Shown here: in pieces, positions 48,201 to 59,900 of the stretch
Layout: every line of letters starts with the position of its first letter
Numbering within the stretch: position 1 is the first letter of the stretch
NCBI GenBank assembly: GCA_905250075.1
Contig: CAJNOP010000014.1
Location: 2,921,848-2,985,847, forward strand
Length of the DNA: 64,000 nucleotides
Direction: 5' to 3'
Source: Rotaria sp. Silwood1
Taxonomy: Eukaryota; Rotifera; Eurotatoria; Philodinida; Philodinidae
Made by a program: the position numbers and the translations under genes
The notes under the pieces: model-generated
What the model saw: only the letters and a program-made list of their open reading frames with translations
Told to the model about the DNA's origin: nothing
Database searches by the model: none

Positions 48201-48741
48201 GATTTAATTTTTTTAATAAACGTATTTCTGTTGCAGCCATTTGTTCACCATGTGGTGTTTTACGTAAACGACGTCGTTGCATTATTTTAACAGCACGTCG
48301 ACATAAATTACGACGATCTAAACATTCTTTTACTTTAGCATATGAACCTTGTCCAATAACATCACCAAATAGATAAGGACCAATAAATTTTGCACGTTTA
48401 CGTTTATTATAAAAATTTAATTCATCTTCTGATGAAACACGTTGTATAGGTACTTGTGTTGATAAAGTAAAATCATCTAAAAATGTTGTTGTTCGTTCTT
48501 CATCATTTTCATATTCATTAAATTGTATTTTTGATTGTAATGTTTGATGATGATTTTGATAATTATATAATATTGATGGTTGTTGTTGTTGTTGTTGTTG
48601 CTCTACCTGAGGATATATTATAGGTATAGATATTTCGTTGTCTTCTTCCTCTTCTTCTTCAAAATAATCACAAATAATATTTTGTGATTCAGATGAATAT
48701 TGAAAAGTAGTTATGGTTGATGATAAATTATTATCAGCCAT
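45283..48741 (-). CDS. STK11/LKB1-like serine/threonine kinase
   Basis: Four exons on minus, 48741-47975, 47347-47273, 47201-47167 and 45920-45283, join in frame to 504 residues. The N-terminal ~110 carry an acidic run and a Gln run. KRKRAKFIGPYLFGDVIG leads into the kinase domain: glycine loop GQGSYAKV (130-137), Lys152 in RRAVKIM, Glu172, catalytic HND254IK, and DFG at 272-274. The activation segment KRSQGTPAFQCPEIANG is close to the LKB1 version. CRRAVKIM and QAHGYFVQLINGLEYLHS are also LKB1-typical. LKB1 with STRAD and MO25 phosphorylates AMPK-family kinases and controls polarity and energy use. The last four residues, CSLS, form a CaaX box, matching farnesylation of vertebrate LKB1. The start ATG is the first in the frame. 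Confidence 0.93.
45921..47166 (-). other. Long intron 3 of the STK11-like gene
   Basis: A 1246-bp intron, half of it a single fold-back element at 46078-46678. The remainder is AT-rich without features. Confidence 0.85.
46078..46678. mobile_element. Long fold-back element inside the STK11-like gene
   Basis: Two inverted arms of about 285-290 bp (46078-46365 and 46388-46678) are separated by about 20 bp. They pair over nearly their whole length. Matching blocks include CCAAGTGTT, TCGATGAGACTAGCAGAA, CGTTTTACTG, GACCTCTGGCAAT, AACAATGGAATTTTGTC and AACGTTTCTTTCTC. The frame at 46462-46656 lies within one arm and is not a gene. The near-complete palindrome suggests recent insertion, or a need for the stem. 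Confidence 0.88.
47348..47974 (-). other. Intron 1 of the STK11-like gene
   Basis: A 627-bp AT-rich intron (donor GTATGT, acceptor TTATTTAG) that interrupts the kinase catalytic loop right after the first two bases of the Lys codon in HNDIK. No repeats seen. Confidence 0.8.
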
Positions 48742-50230
48742 TATTAAACATGATATTTTTCTTTTTTATCTGAGCAAATAATATGTTTTGTTTTGAAAAA
48801 TATGAAATATTAACAAAAATTGTTGTTGATTTATGAGACAATATTCTATAAGGAATATAAAAAAACGAGAATTTTGATTTTGTCTAAAATAGAAATATTT
48901 TAAATTTTAATAGATATTAAATATGATCTAGTGATATTTGTTGTTGTTTTTTGTTATATATTTCAAAATGAAATGTTCTTTTTTTGCAAGACAATCTTTT
49001 ATTGTTGATGGTTGTTGTAGAGAACGAATGAAAAAATCTATCTTCTATTTCGCGATTTATATTATCGATAGATGGCAATGGCATAGTTTAACCACATTCA
49101 AGTTAAACCACATAAAATATCAGTAGAAAAATATGGTTTATTACATTTAATTAATTAGAAATCGATTGTGAAAGTTATTCTACAGAGTCAAACGAATACT
49201 ATGGCACAATAAAAACGTATTCATCATTATTTATAGGTTACAAAAAAGAAAACCACAATCTCGAGGAAAAAATTTTGTCATGCACATTTTATACATTTAC
49301 AGTAGATATTCAAAATTTGAAATTAATCGTTCGAATGACATGGAATTAAAATATGGTTCATATTCAGTTTTTATGAAATATTTTATTTGCTAGGTTTTTC
49401 CTTGTAATTTCTAATCATCAAGTAGTAGTTAACATGCATTCATTCATATGCAATAAGCTTATAACAGATTCATTTCATTATTTTTGTTTTAATCAAATAA
49501 TACAGATTCACGAATATTATCAATAAATAATACCTATTTAGAATCTGTCAAAACGTTTTTCATGCTCATTATTGATGAGAAATGACTATGTCAAATAAAA
49601 TTTTTTATTAATGGATAGTCTGTTTCGTACATATACATAAGAAAAACTATTTATTTTTTTAATAGTAGTCACTTATTCACGTGTAAGATAAAAAAAACAA
49701 CAACACAACCTTTAACATTCGGACATAATTCGTCCAAAGTATAAAGACGTATCAACACACAAAATCATTCATACGTTTCATTTTATTCTTGTTTCTATTT
49801 GATAAATAGGTAATATATTGCTATCAAGCCACAAAATGCATGACGCACACAAATACATGCGGCTAGTTAATGTTTAGTATTTTTGTATTTGTATATTTGA
49901 TTGTCCTTGAAAAATCGAAAGACATTGCCTGACAGTTAGTCACCTTGCTTTTTTTTCTATAGAAATTTTGTGGCCTTCAACGATTTTTTTTTCTCTCGTC
50001 TTATTTCTATCATTTCCCATACGTTTCGAATAGCTGTTATTGTATCGTGACCAACCAATAAGCAATAAGAATAACCACAATTGCATTAATATTGTTATTG
50101 ATATATGTATCTCATTTCAGCTTTTTTTTTTGTTTTGACGGTAACACTCTTTCTCTTATTTTTTTATATTTATTAAGATTAAGTCTTAGTTTAACATAAC
50201 GACAAATTAGCTTCACAAATCAAACGGAAA
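48742..50230. promoter_or_regulatory. Divergent spacer between STK11-like and PGQ-repeat genes
   Basis: About 1.5 kb between two start codons facing away from each other, so promoters for both should lie here. It is AT-rich. Acceptor-like AG sites occur 32 bases upstream of the minus ATG and 25 bases upstream of the plus ATG. No individual sites identified. Confidence 0.4.
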
Positions 50231-51254
50231 ATGAGCGGACCATACGAACAACAAGGACTTAGTCAAGCTCCCGGTTACTATCCTGGACAAGTTGCTGGTC
50301 AAACACCTACTTTCTATCCTGGACAAGTTGCTGGTCAGGCACCCGGTTACTATCCTGGGCAAGTTGCTGGTCAGGCACCCGGTTACTATCCTGGGCAAGC
50401 TGCCGTTCCAAATATAGCTCAACAGACTGCCTTTGGAGCCACAGATGTTTCTCATGGTGAACATGCAAAAAAAAGTGGTTCATCATCATCAAGTGGTTCG
50501 TATGTTGCTGAAAATAAAGGCCATATTAGTTACGGTGGCGCTGGAGTAGCTCCTGTAGGACCTCCTGGAGTAACTGCAACAACCTATCATGGAGGATATG
50601 TTGGTGGTGGATCGTATGAAACAGCTTATGGTGGTGCACGACGTCACGGACGCTATCGACGACAAGTTATTCAATTGCCTGATCCAATTCATGGATCTGT
50701 GCGACAAGTGCGACATCGTTTACTAACCCCAGAACCTGACACACTTGAACGAGTGTAAGTATAAAACCATAGAATTTTAACTCTATTTTCATGTCAATTA
50801 ATTTAAATTTAGTTATATTCAACGTACAGGTCCTGAGATTATAGAAGAAATTACAGAAGTTCCGACAACACCACCACCTCGCATACAAGAACGAACTGTT
50901 GTCGAACCAGCTGGACCACCTCAAGTAGTTAGAAAAGTTATTCGTGTACCACCACGAAGCGGTGGTTATGCTTCATATCCCCAATATGAAGGTGCTAGTT
51001 TTTACACTGGAGGTCAGGGTATCAGCAATCTCGCGAGCTCAGGAAGTTTTGCTAATTTACAACCTAGTTTTGGTGGCTTTAGCAACTTTGGTAATTTTGG
51101 TGGTTTTGGATCTCTTGGAGGTTTTGGATCTCTTGGTGGTTTTGGTTCATTTGGTTCAGGTTTTCAACATCAAAACTTTGGTCTTGGTGGTTTTCAATCT
51201 CAAGGATTATTACCAACGGCTGGATTTCCTGGTGCTAACTGCTTTTTTATTTAA
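50231..51254 (+). CDS. Proline/glycine-repeat structural protein
   Basis: Two exons, 50231-50754 and 50813-51254, give 321 residues. Residues 12-58 are four copies of a 12-residue unit (QAPGYYPGQVAG), encoded by near-identical 36-base DNA repeats. A Ser/Gly stretch follows. The middle (about 145-235) is rich in Val, Pro, Arg and Glu (VRQVRHRLLTPEPDTLERVY, EEITEVPTTPPPRIQERTVV, QVVRKVIRVPPR), reminiscent of alveolin/articulin-type valine-proline repeats. The C-terminus is Gly/Phe/Ser-rich (FGGFGSLGGFGSLGGFGSFG). No signal peptide or membrane span. It looks like a cytoskeletal or cortical scaffold protein, perhaps of the intracytoplasmic lamina that rotifers have in place of a cuticle, but that role is a guess. 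I do not recognise an orthologue. Confidence 0.8.
50265..50405 (+). repeat. In-gene tandem repeat, 36-bp unit
   Basis: About four units with the core CCCGGTTACTATCCTGGGCA, each followed by AGTTGCTGGTCAGGCA. The last two are almost identical, which suggests recent duplication by slippage or unequal exchange. Confidence 0.85.
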
Positions 51255-52952
51255 AACTTAATCTTGCGAGCATTTCTATCAACAAGCTGTATGTCAACCA
51301 AGAGCATTATACATTCGACAACTCGTTTTTCGTTTTTTATTTAGTTCTAGAAAACTTTCTTTCTTTTTTTTTCTTCTTTTCTTTAAAAATTTAATTGCGA
51401 AATATTACAAAACAAGGTCAAGAAAAAAAACACAACTTTTTTTATCTAACCCCATATGCTATCCTTGTTTTATTTTCTTCGCATTTATTTTCTTATTCCT
51501 ATAATGTTCTTCTCATAAATAAATAAAAAAAAAAGCGTAAACACAAATCACCGAATAAAATATGCGATAAATAAGTGTACATTTGACTATCCTATTACTG
51601 CATCATGTAACACATCACTGCACACATATGACAAGCAAAAAAGAAAAAACCAATAGCATAAACGAATAAAAAATCTATATGTATCTTTTTTTCTCAAGGA
51701 ATGATGTACATACGAAATAATACTTATATTATTATTGCTCCCATCATTGTCAACATAATATAATGAATCATTTGGATAAAATATTTTAGTCTAAACTGAC
51801 AAAATAATTCAGTAATTGGTGTGAAACAAAAAACAAAAATAGCGCAAACATCAATATCAAACACGTCAAGCGTCGTTTTTCTCTATCATATGATAAAACG
51901 AATAAACTAATGTACGATATTCATAAGTTTACAAAAAAAATTAATCGCAAGAAATGATATGTTATTAACAGAATAAAATGAAAATAGAATATGCTGCTCA
52001 GTAGTCATTATGTATGAAAAATTGACTTTTTTTTTTGAAAAAAGTTAAATAATACTGTTCTACGTATATAATCAGATATGAAAGGTTATTATGAACATAA
52101 TCGATAATCAATATTTTCTATGATATTTTTCTATTCAAATTGGAATAGATTATCTTCTCTGCTTTCTGTTTTATTAGTTGTCTTTGTTAAGAATGATTTA
52201 TTTACATGTAGAACAGAGATTAAAACCAAGAAGAAAATCTTGACTTGATTCATATCGAAAAAAAAACGAATTTCTTCATTATTATAAGTAAATGTATTTA
52301 TATTTCACGTAAAATTTATAGAAGAAATAGTTTCTAAAATTGCATAAATAACGCTACTATAGGTATCATCTACTTAGAAGAAGATGCATATGTGAGGAAC
52401 ATAAGTATACTAACTTTTAATTTCAGTTGAATTCCATCGTATTTCTCAAATTTTATTGCAGTTAGTAATCTTTAAATTTAATTGGATCAATTCTACAACA
52501 TTTAAATTAGATAATGCAATATTTAGGTTTTTAGTCAAATTTTTCAAAATCAGATTTCATCCCAATTAACATATCAAGATATGTAATAGAGTATGAAATC
52601 ATCAAATCTACAATCACATATAACTATAATGATGATTATATAATCGAAGAAGCAAATACTTGCACATATCAATAATAGAATTCTGTCAATGTATCTGTCG
52701 CATCGAATTTAGCATGTTTATCGAAATTGTTTTTATTAAGTTAAATAATAAATAGATAATGACTTGAATAACATCATTGGAACTAATATTTAAATTTAAA
52801 TCTTTCACTGAACAAGAAAAAAAAAACGATATTTTTGAGGACCAATGTAACAAAAAGTATAACTTATGCAGACAAGAAAACATAGTCTCTTTGTCTTTCT
52901 TTTATCTTTCGCTCCGTTCTAAGACAAAAAGTTTCGTGATATTAAAGAAGAT

Positions 52953-53001
52953 AGGTGTGGGATGTAGCTGAAGAAGAGACCGACATCCATACTCTCACAC
53001 T
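52953..53001. repeat. Telomere-type repeat hairpin 5 (short)
   Basis: AGGTGTGGGATGTAGCTGAA, then GAAGAGACCGACATCC and CTCTCACACTC. It has the same layout as the other hairpins, and the spacer ends in AAGAGACC, close to AAGACC of hairpins 2 and 4. Confidence 0.6.
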
Positions 53002-54949
53002 CATTTTTCATGTTTGTTTTACATAAGTTATACTTTTTTCAAAACTATTTTTTTTTTTGTTCGGTGAAAAATTAAATCAAAATATTCATTTCAATGATAA
53101 CATTCAAGTCATCATCTAGTTATTGTTTAACTTGATTAAAACAACTTCGATACGACATACTGACTAAAAAGATGCAAAACATTGCCAGTTCTAAATACTA
53201 CATAAAACTAGAAAGTCCTACAAATATATGGAAAGACAAGTAGCCATGAAAACAACTGCATAATTAACTATTTTTAAAAACATCGGTAGGAGCTGATTTT
53301 AAAAAAAAATAAACTACAGACAATAATTTATCTGGTACCCTTGATACAATTTGCAAAAAGTCAAAATACAAAGGATATGAAACCGACACTAAAGCGAGTT
53401 TTATTGTTCATATCTAAGACTTAATGAAAGCATTACTATTGAGTCGAATAGTTCAACTTTATTTTTGATCTCTGATGTAGAACAACTGTTTAATGTTTAC
53501 AATCAATTTTATCGATCTCTATAAAAAAAATTCTAATAAATTTATTGAAAATATACATTTAGAAATCATTTCAAAAATCCTTTACTCCGTGAAGAATCAG
53601 AGTGAATATTTAGAAAAATCAACATTTCATTTTACTGTTTTTACAACTCATGTGATTCAAACTGGACAAAAACCATTCAGTATAATGTATACTATACCGG
53701 CGGTAGTGAGTATTTTTTAATTAAAAACTAGACTAAAATTTACTTCAGAAGAAAATATGTACTTAAAAGTTTCTAAAGTTTATGATAAAATCATCCAATA
53801 TTGATTTATAGCATGTAGTTGAAGAAAAAGAGCAAATATATTTTTTTTGTTGGTTCTCAATCATCTTAAAAATTGATAGGGATAAGTATAAAAAAGATTA
53901 TATTAAAGTACAAATGAAAAGAACAAAGATATCAACGGAAGAGTAAAATCATTGTTGGTTTATAATTTTCTTCATCATCGAGAATTAAATCTTCAGGTTT
54001 TGTATCCTTAGCTAATCAAACAAATTTTATCATTAGATAAAGAAACTGAAAATTTGATATTAGATATAAAATCAATCGACATTTTTAATCACAGGTGACC
54101 AATAAAATTAGGTATACCACTAATCCGAGAACTGTTTAGGAATTTCGGTTGTGACCGGATTTGATGATTCACATATCTTAAACAACAATAATCAATAATG
54201 GAAAGTACAAAAATAAAATTAGCTTTTTCAGATTCTATATAACACGAAACATAGTGGAGTATAGAGTGTCAAATTTGATCATTCTTAGATTATAAAGCTT
54301 CATATGTCGTTCGATGCAGAATTTTAAGCTCAGTTTTTAGTAATTTTCACAAGTTATAAAGTTAAATAATTTTTAAAGTGAGAAGACTGTGGCCACTTAA
54401 AAAATTCTAAACATACGGCAAATTTTTATATAATTCAACGTCTTGCAGCAACAATGGATTTTGGACATTTCTATGTTAGATGTGAACCTTGAAGCTATCA
54501 TTTGTAATAAAATTGACGGTACAATTCAAATTTTTATATAATTTGTGTATAATTCTCCACAACATCTCGCAGCAATACATACCATATTTGCCTTCTATTT
54601 GTAGTTTCTATCATTTTGTTTTTCTTCAGAAAGTCTCTTAGTTTTATTCGCATATGAATGTTTATTTAACAAAAGAAAACCCACTTCTATTTAATTAAAT
54701 TGATTAAATTATCTGTAGAATGATTTTTTTAGCAGATCAGCACAAGAACTTGTCGAATTGATACTGAATTCCATCAAGTTAAGGTTCGAAAATTTGGAAT
54801 CCAACAAGTTCTGATCAATTCCATTATATAGAAGTTTTCCAAGTCATAAGCCAAGTCAGATTTGATATTGGAATTAAGTCATTGTGGACTCAACTTGCCT
54901 AAGCCTAATGAGAATAACCTTTTTTTTTTTATTTTAGATTAGAAGTCAC

Positions 54950-55075
54950 ACTTTATCTGTACTTTACTCAATAAAGTTAAATACTTTATCTTACTTAACT
55001 TGATAGCATAAAGTAAAGTTAAATACTTTATTTTACTTTACTTTTTCAAAGTAAAATATGGATAAAATGTCACCC
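54950..55075. repeat. Small inverted ACTTTA-rich element
   Basis: GTCACACTTTATCTGTACTT at the left is mirrored by the inverse of AAAGTAAAATATGGATAAAA TGTCACCC at the right. Inside are two copies of AAAGTTAAATACTTTAT. About 125 bp, no coding sequence. It resembles a miniature element. Confidence 0.55.
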
Positions 55076-55229
55076 TTGATTCTAGATCATCTTATCAATC
55101 ATATTCAACAGAAACAAAAATTTATTTTATTTTTACTTATCTAAGTTTATTTCAATTGTCAAAATCGATAGTAAAGGAATTAATAAAAGATAAACCTTTG
55201 TATAAATGAATATTTCTTCAGTATAGAGA

Positions 55230-55279
55230 GGAATGGATGAAGAGGTAGAGCTTTCTTCACATCCATCCCCTCCCACTGT
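55230..55279. repeat. Weak telomere-type hairpin look-alike
   Basis: GGAATGGATGAAGAGGTAGA, a short spacer, then TTCACATCCATCCCCTCCCA. Purine and pyrimidine arms pair partly. It could be an old member of the hairpin family or coincidence. Confidence 0.35.
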
Positions 55280-56930
55280 TGCCTATTATGCTAATTGACT
55301 GCAAAATTTCATATAGAAAGTTATAGGAAATCCTAAAGAATCATCCACGAATCTGATAAGATCTAGAATTTAACTCCTACAAGAGAGTCATACAGTAATA
55401 TTTTATTAAGATAATGCTAGGTCAAACAATCAGACGGTAAAATCTTTCAAGTTCTTGCTTTTGACTACTAAGTTCCTATATGATCTTGTTACAATCATAC
55501 AAGGTCTTATATTTGGATTGTTTGATTTGAGTGATAGAAAAAATTGCGAAACTATAATCATTTAATTATCGCATGGTTCGTTAAACATTTATTTGACATT
55601 CAATTATATCTAATAGACCCAATTATCGACAAAAAGATGTATTGATTAATTACGATGATATGATTTCTTTTTTTTTGTTTTGTTTTTTGTAGAAATATCT
55701 ATTATTCTTGATGATATGATACGAAATTGAATAGATGCCGTTATAGTACTATTAAAAAGACTAACGTTCAATTAATATGGCGATACAATGAATACGATGA
55801 TTCGTCGTATGCTGAACCGAAATAACGAAATAAAACGAAGTAGAAAAAGATTCAATTTTTTTTTTGTTGTTGTTGTTGTTGTTTTCTTCACTATTGTTTT
55901 AAAACTTGATTTAGTTTGAAGGACAAACTACAGTCATATTCAAGGATCTTTTCTTTTCTTTTACTCTTCATTTGACAAATCAAATTGTTGTATCTATATA
56001 TATATATTAAATTTCCTGATATAAAAGAAAGAAAAAAAAAGATAGTTACATTCATACGAAATGAAAAAAAACCCGTATAATAAAACATACATTTCTGTTT
56101 TTTTTTCATTCATTCATTTTCTCTGGTTTCTTGTGTCCTTGTCAAATTTGTAGCAATACTCAAGTGTTTTGATTTAAATTTAATTCTCTTTTTTTTTTCG
56201 TTCGCTCTCTCTCTCTATCTTTGTGGTTGAATATTCTCAAATAGAATATTTTATAAATTTGTAGATGATTATAACTAAACTAGTCATTCAATCATTTTGT
56301 CTCGACTTTCTAATAACGTACAAAGTTTAAATCACCTCATACTGTCTGTCGTGTTTCTTAATTGTCTTCAACAAAAAAAAAAAATTGTTTATTTAACGCG
56401 GTTGTAACAACATCGGCGTCTTATTTGTTCTGACTGTCTCACGCTTTGTCCACTGTCTTCGATACTGTGTTTAGCCTTCATCTTGACCGATATTTTCCTT
56501 TCTTTTTCGTTTTGCTGTTTATTTATATTGTTCAACTATTCATAATACGTGTGTACGAGACATCTTCATCAAAGTTAAGACTTTGTTTTTATTATCGTAA
56601 GCAGGAAATCAAATAGTGCGTTGTCTTTTGTCTTTGATTTATCGAAAAGGTTCATTTTATTGGTTAGTAATAGCTAGAAAATGATTTATTGGTAGTTGAC
56701 CACTAAATGTTATGTGATCTATTGTCCATTAATGAGAAAGAATCATGCAGCACTCATTTTCTTTTTCTTTTTCTTTTTTCTTTCTTGTATTAATACTCAT
56801 TATATCATCCCCGACAGGGATAAACGATATAACTTATATATGTACTACAAGTGAATAAAACAATATTTTATTGATATTCGTTTCTAGATGATTATGTAAG
56901 CAAATTTGAAATAAGTAAAAACGATAGAGA

Positions 56931-59900
56931 ATGATAAATCAAAATTGGAGTATCGAACTTTGGGTTTGTATTTATTTATATTCTTTATCATAATTCATCG
57001 TTTATTATATTTATTTTCTTTTCAGGATCAATTTGATAATGTATCAAAATATACAGAAAAAAGTCTTCAATTTTGTGAAAAATATGAATCATTTCTTAAA
57101 GATCGTTGTACAATAGAAGATGATTATGCAAAAGCATTAAAAAAATTAACGAAAACTTATGCACCAAAATTAAAAGAACAAGAAGAATTTTATAATAAGT
57201 AATTTCAAAAAAAAAAAAAAAAAAAAAAATTCAAATATTTATTTTATTTTATAGATATTCATATACTGTTGCTTTTTGTTCAACATTAAAAGAATTACAT
57301 GATTTAGCATCACAACATGAAATAATTGCTGAAAATTTACGTGAACATGCAATAAAAAAAATTCAAATAACTATTAAAGAATGTCGAGAACAACGTAAAA
57401 AATGTTTAGATGAATATAACAAAATAAAACGTCAACTTGATAAACAATATGATTTGTTGACTAAAGTATGTAAAAAAATAAAGAAAACAAGATACAAATT
57501 TCAAAAGATTGAATATTCATGATTCTCTAGTTTTGATTAATCGAAAAGATAAGAGTAATTCATTGTACTTGAGAACAGATCGTAGAAAAAAACGATATTG
57601 TTTTACTAAAAGAATTCGTTCTTTAATGAAAATTCATCTACAAATGATGAGGAACCATATAATGAAGTAATTGGATACATGAAGAAGAAAATGAACCATC
57701 AATAAGATGGATATTTACAGCATTTAACAAAATTGATCGAATTTTTAGAAGTATAAATATATCAAGTGAATCATGAATTACTTGCTTTTTTTTGTAGAAT
57801 TTGAGATGATCTCTTCTTTTTTTATATAAAGTAAAAATTTGAAACCAGTGTGATATAGATTTTTTACACTCAATCGCTTCAAATACTGGTAGACACTGAC
57901 TAAGTGTTAATCACGAGGGCTGGTCTATGTCATAACTTGGTCAATATTCTACCAGATGAGTGATCCAAGATACACAGCCGTTAGTAATTTGTTCAGAGTA
58001 GAGCGGGTCGGATTAGTCCCGGATCAGAAAACTTTGAACTGAATGAGCTCTACTCTACTAATTTCTCATTCGTTTCTTCATATTCATTTTCTTCTTTTTC
58101 TTTAACATAGTTACTGTATTATAGTTTATATCTTATGAATATATCATATTTGAAATATATAAATAACTTTCAATATCACTTTATCTTTCCATGTATAATA
58201 TCTATCTAAGTAAATCTTTTATCAAATTAAATAAAAAAGAAAATTCTGATTGACATTGTATAACCTTCATTTTTATCTTAAAGTTTTGAAGTATCTTAAG
58301 TTACTGCTCGAGATAAGTTTCTAAGTTTTGTCTTCTGTTAACAACTGATATGTAATTTTTCCGTTTGAATATTTTTAGTCATTAAGAAAATATGAAGAAA
58401 GTTTTGAATCTGCACGTCGTGCAAAAGAAAGTTATGAAAAAGCTCATGAAGATCTTGATTTATCTCGTGCACAACTAGAAAAAGCACGTGATGTAATGAC
58501 ATTAAAATCTAAAATATGTGATGATGCACATACAAATTATTCATCATATGTATCACAATATAATGATACTCAACGTTTATTTTATGAACAACAATTACCA
58601 AGTATTTTAATAGATTTACAACAATTAGATGGAAAACGTTCTGATGAACTTAAACATATTTATTTTCATTTTATTCAATCACATACTGAAGTTTTACCAC
58701 GTATACAAAGATGTTTAGAGGAAATGTCAAAACAAACGGAACAATTAAATTTATATGCAGATTCACAAGTTGTTATTGATGAATATAAAACGGGTTATAC
58801 TATACCAAGTGATATAAAAGTGGTAAGAAATTTAAACATATACATATATACTAGGAGTACTTCACAAATTTTTTTGCCAAACCTTTAAAATAATTATCCA
58901 AATGATGCTACTACTGTTGTTTTTCAAACTATCATCTCTCATGAATAATGTGCCCTTTGCGCATTCACTTACAGTAGTCCTTTTATAGGACTGTCTTTTG
59001 TGAAGACATTTGTAAGTTGTTTTGACATATTTATTACATTACATTGAAGTCATTGAATCCAATTTCATATAGTTCAAGAGCAGAAAGAAGTCATGTAGGT
59101 TTAGATCTCGAGAATCTAGTGGATTTAGACATAATATTCTATCGAAAATTTGTTTACGTTCACATCTTTTCGTGATTCAGCCACCAAGGCTAAGTGACTG
59201 CATTGCTCGACATATAGGCACAGAATCTGATGTTCGAATCTCGATGCTACCATACATGGAGCCATCCTACATGAGTCACCAACGATTGTTTATCTCGAAT
59301 CACCCATTCTATAGAATGGTAGCTATGTTTTAACATACATCTACTCTTGTAGTTAGGTATTGCAGATGGGACGCTCAAGTAATTGAGCGTGAAAACTCTG
59401 CGTCAGGCTGACTTTAAGCTCAGAGCTACAGCTAGTATTAGTTGTAAGGAAGATATCGAGCTATTGAATCAACCGCAAGATAAATGAAAGGCAGGAATAT
59501 TCCACTCTTCCGTGACCACATGTTTTCATAATGAAAACTAGAACCTCAAAGACTGATCTTTTCTTTCTTAGTTGATGCAGTTTCAAAGTTTGTGCTAGAC
59601 AGTTATTGGGAGTCCAACTAGAGTTAGTAAAAAATATGGCGGACTCGTTTGTAACTATGTATTCTATGATATATTGATCATTAACTATGATTCGTTACTA
59701 GTGACAATATGGCATTTAATTTGTAGATAAATTCCTTAAATTTTTATAATAAATGATGACTCATTTGAATATGAAATTGTTTCGTGTTATAAATGAGTTG
59801 ACAGTTCATTCATAAAGCACAAGACTTTATAGAAATCGAAACAGACAAGAATAACTGAAAAAGCTGTAGAAGAAACAATGCTCAGAATGTTATCCTCTAA

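Larger units (their letters stand above)
51255..56930. other. Gene desert with small repeats
   Basis: About 5.7 kb without a supported gene. It contains telomere-type hairpin 5 (52953-53001), a weaker look-alike at 55230-55279, a small inverted ACTTTA-rich element at 54950-55075, a GTT triplet run near 55866-55882, and pyrimidine-rich DNA from 56100 to the next gene. The frame at 53493-53720 has no recognisable motif. Confidence 0.5.

Noticed and set aside
53493..53720. 75-codon plus frame in the gene desert
   Set aside because: No motif or flanking exon, and it is surrounded by stop-rich sequence.
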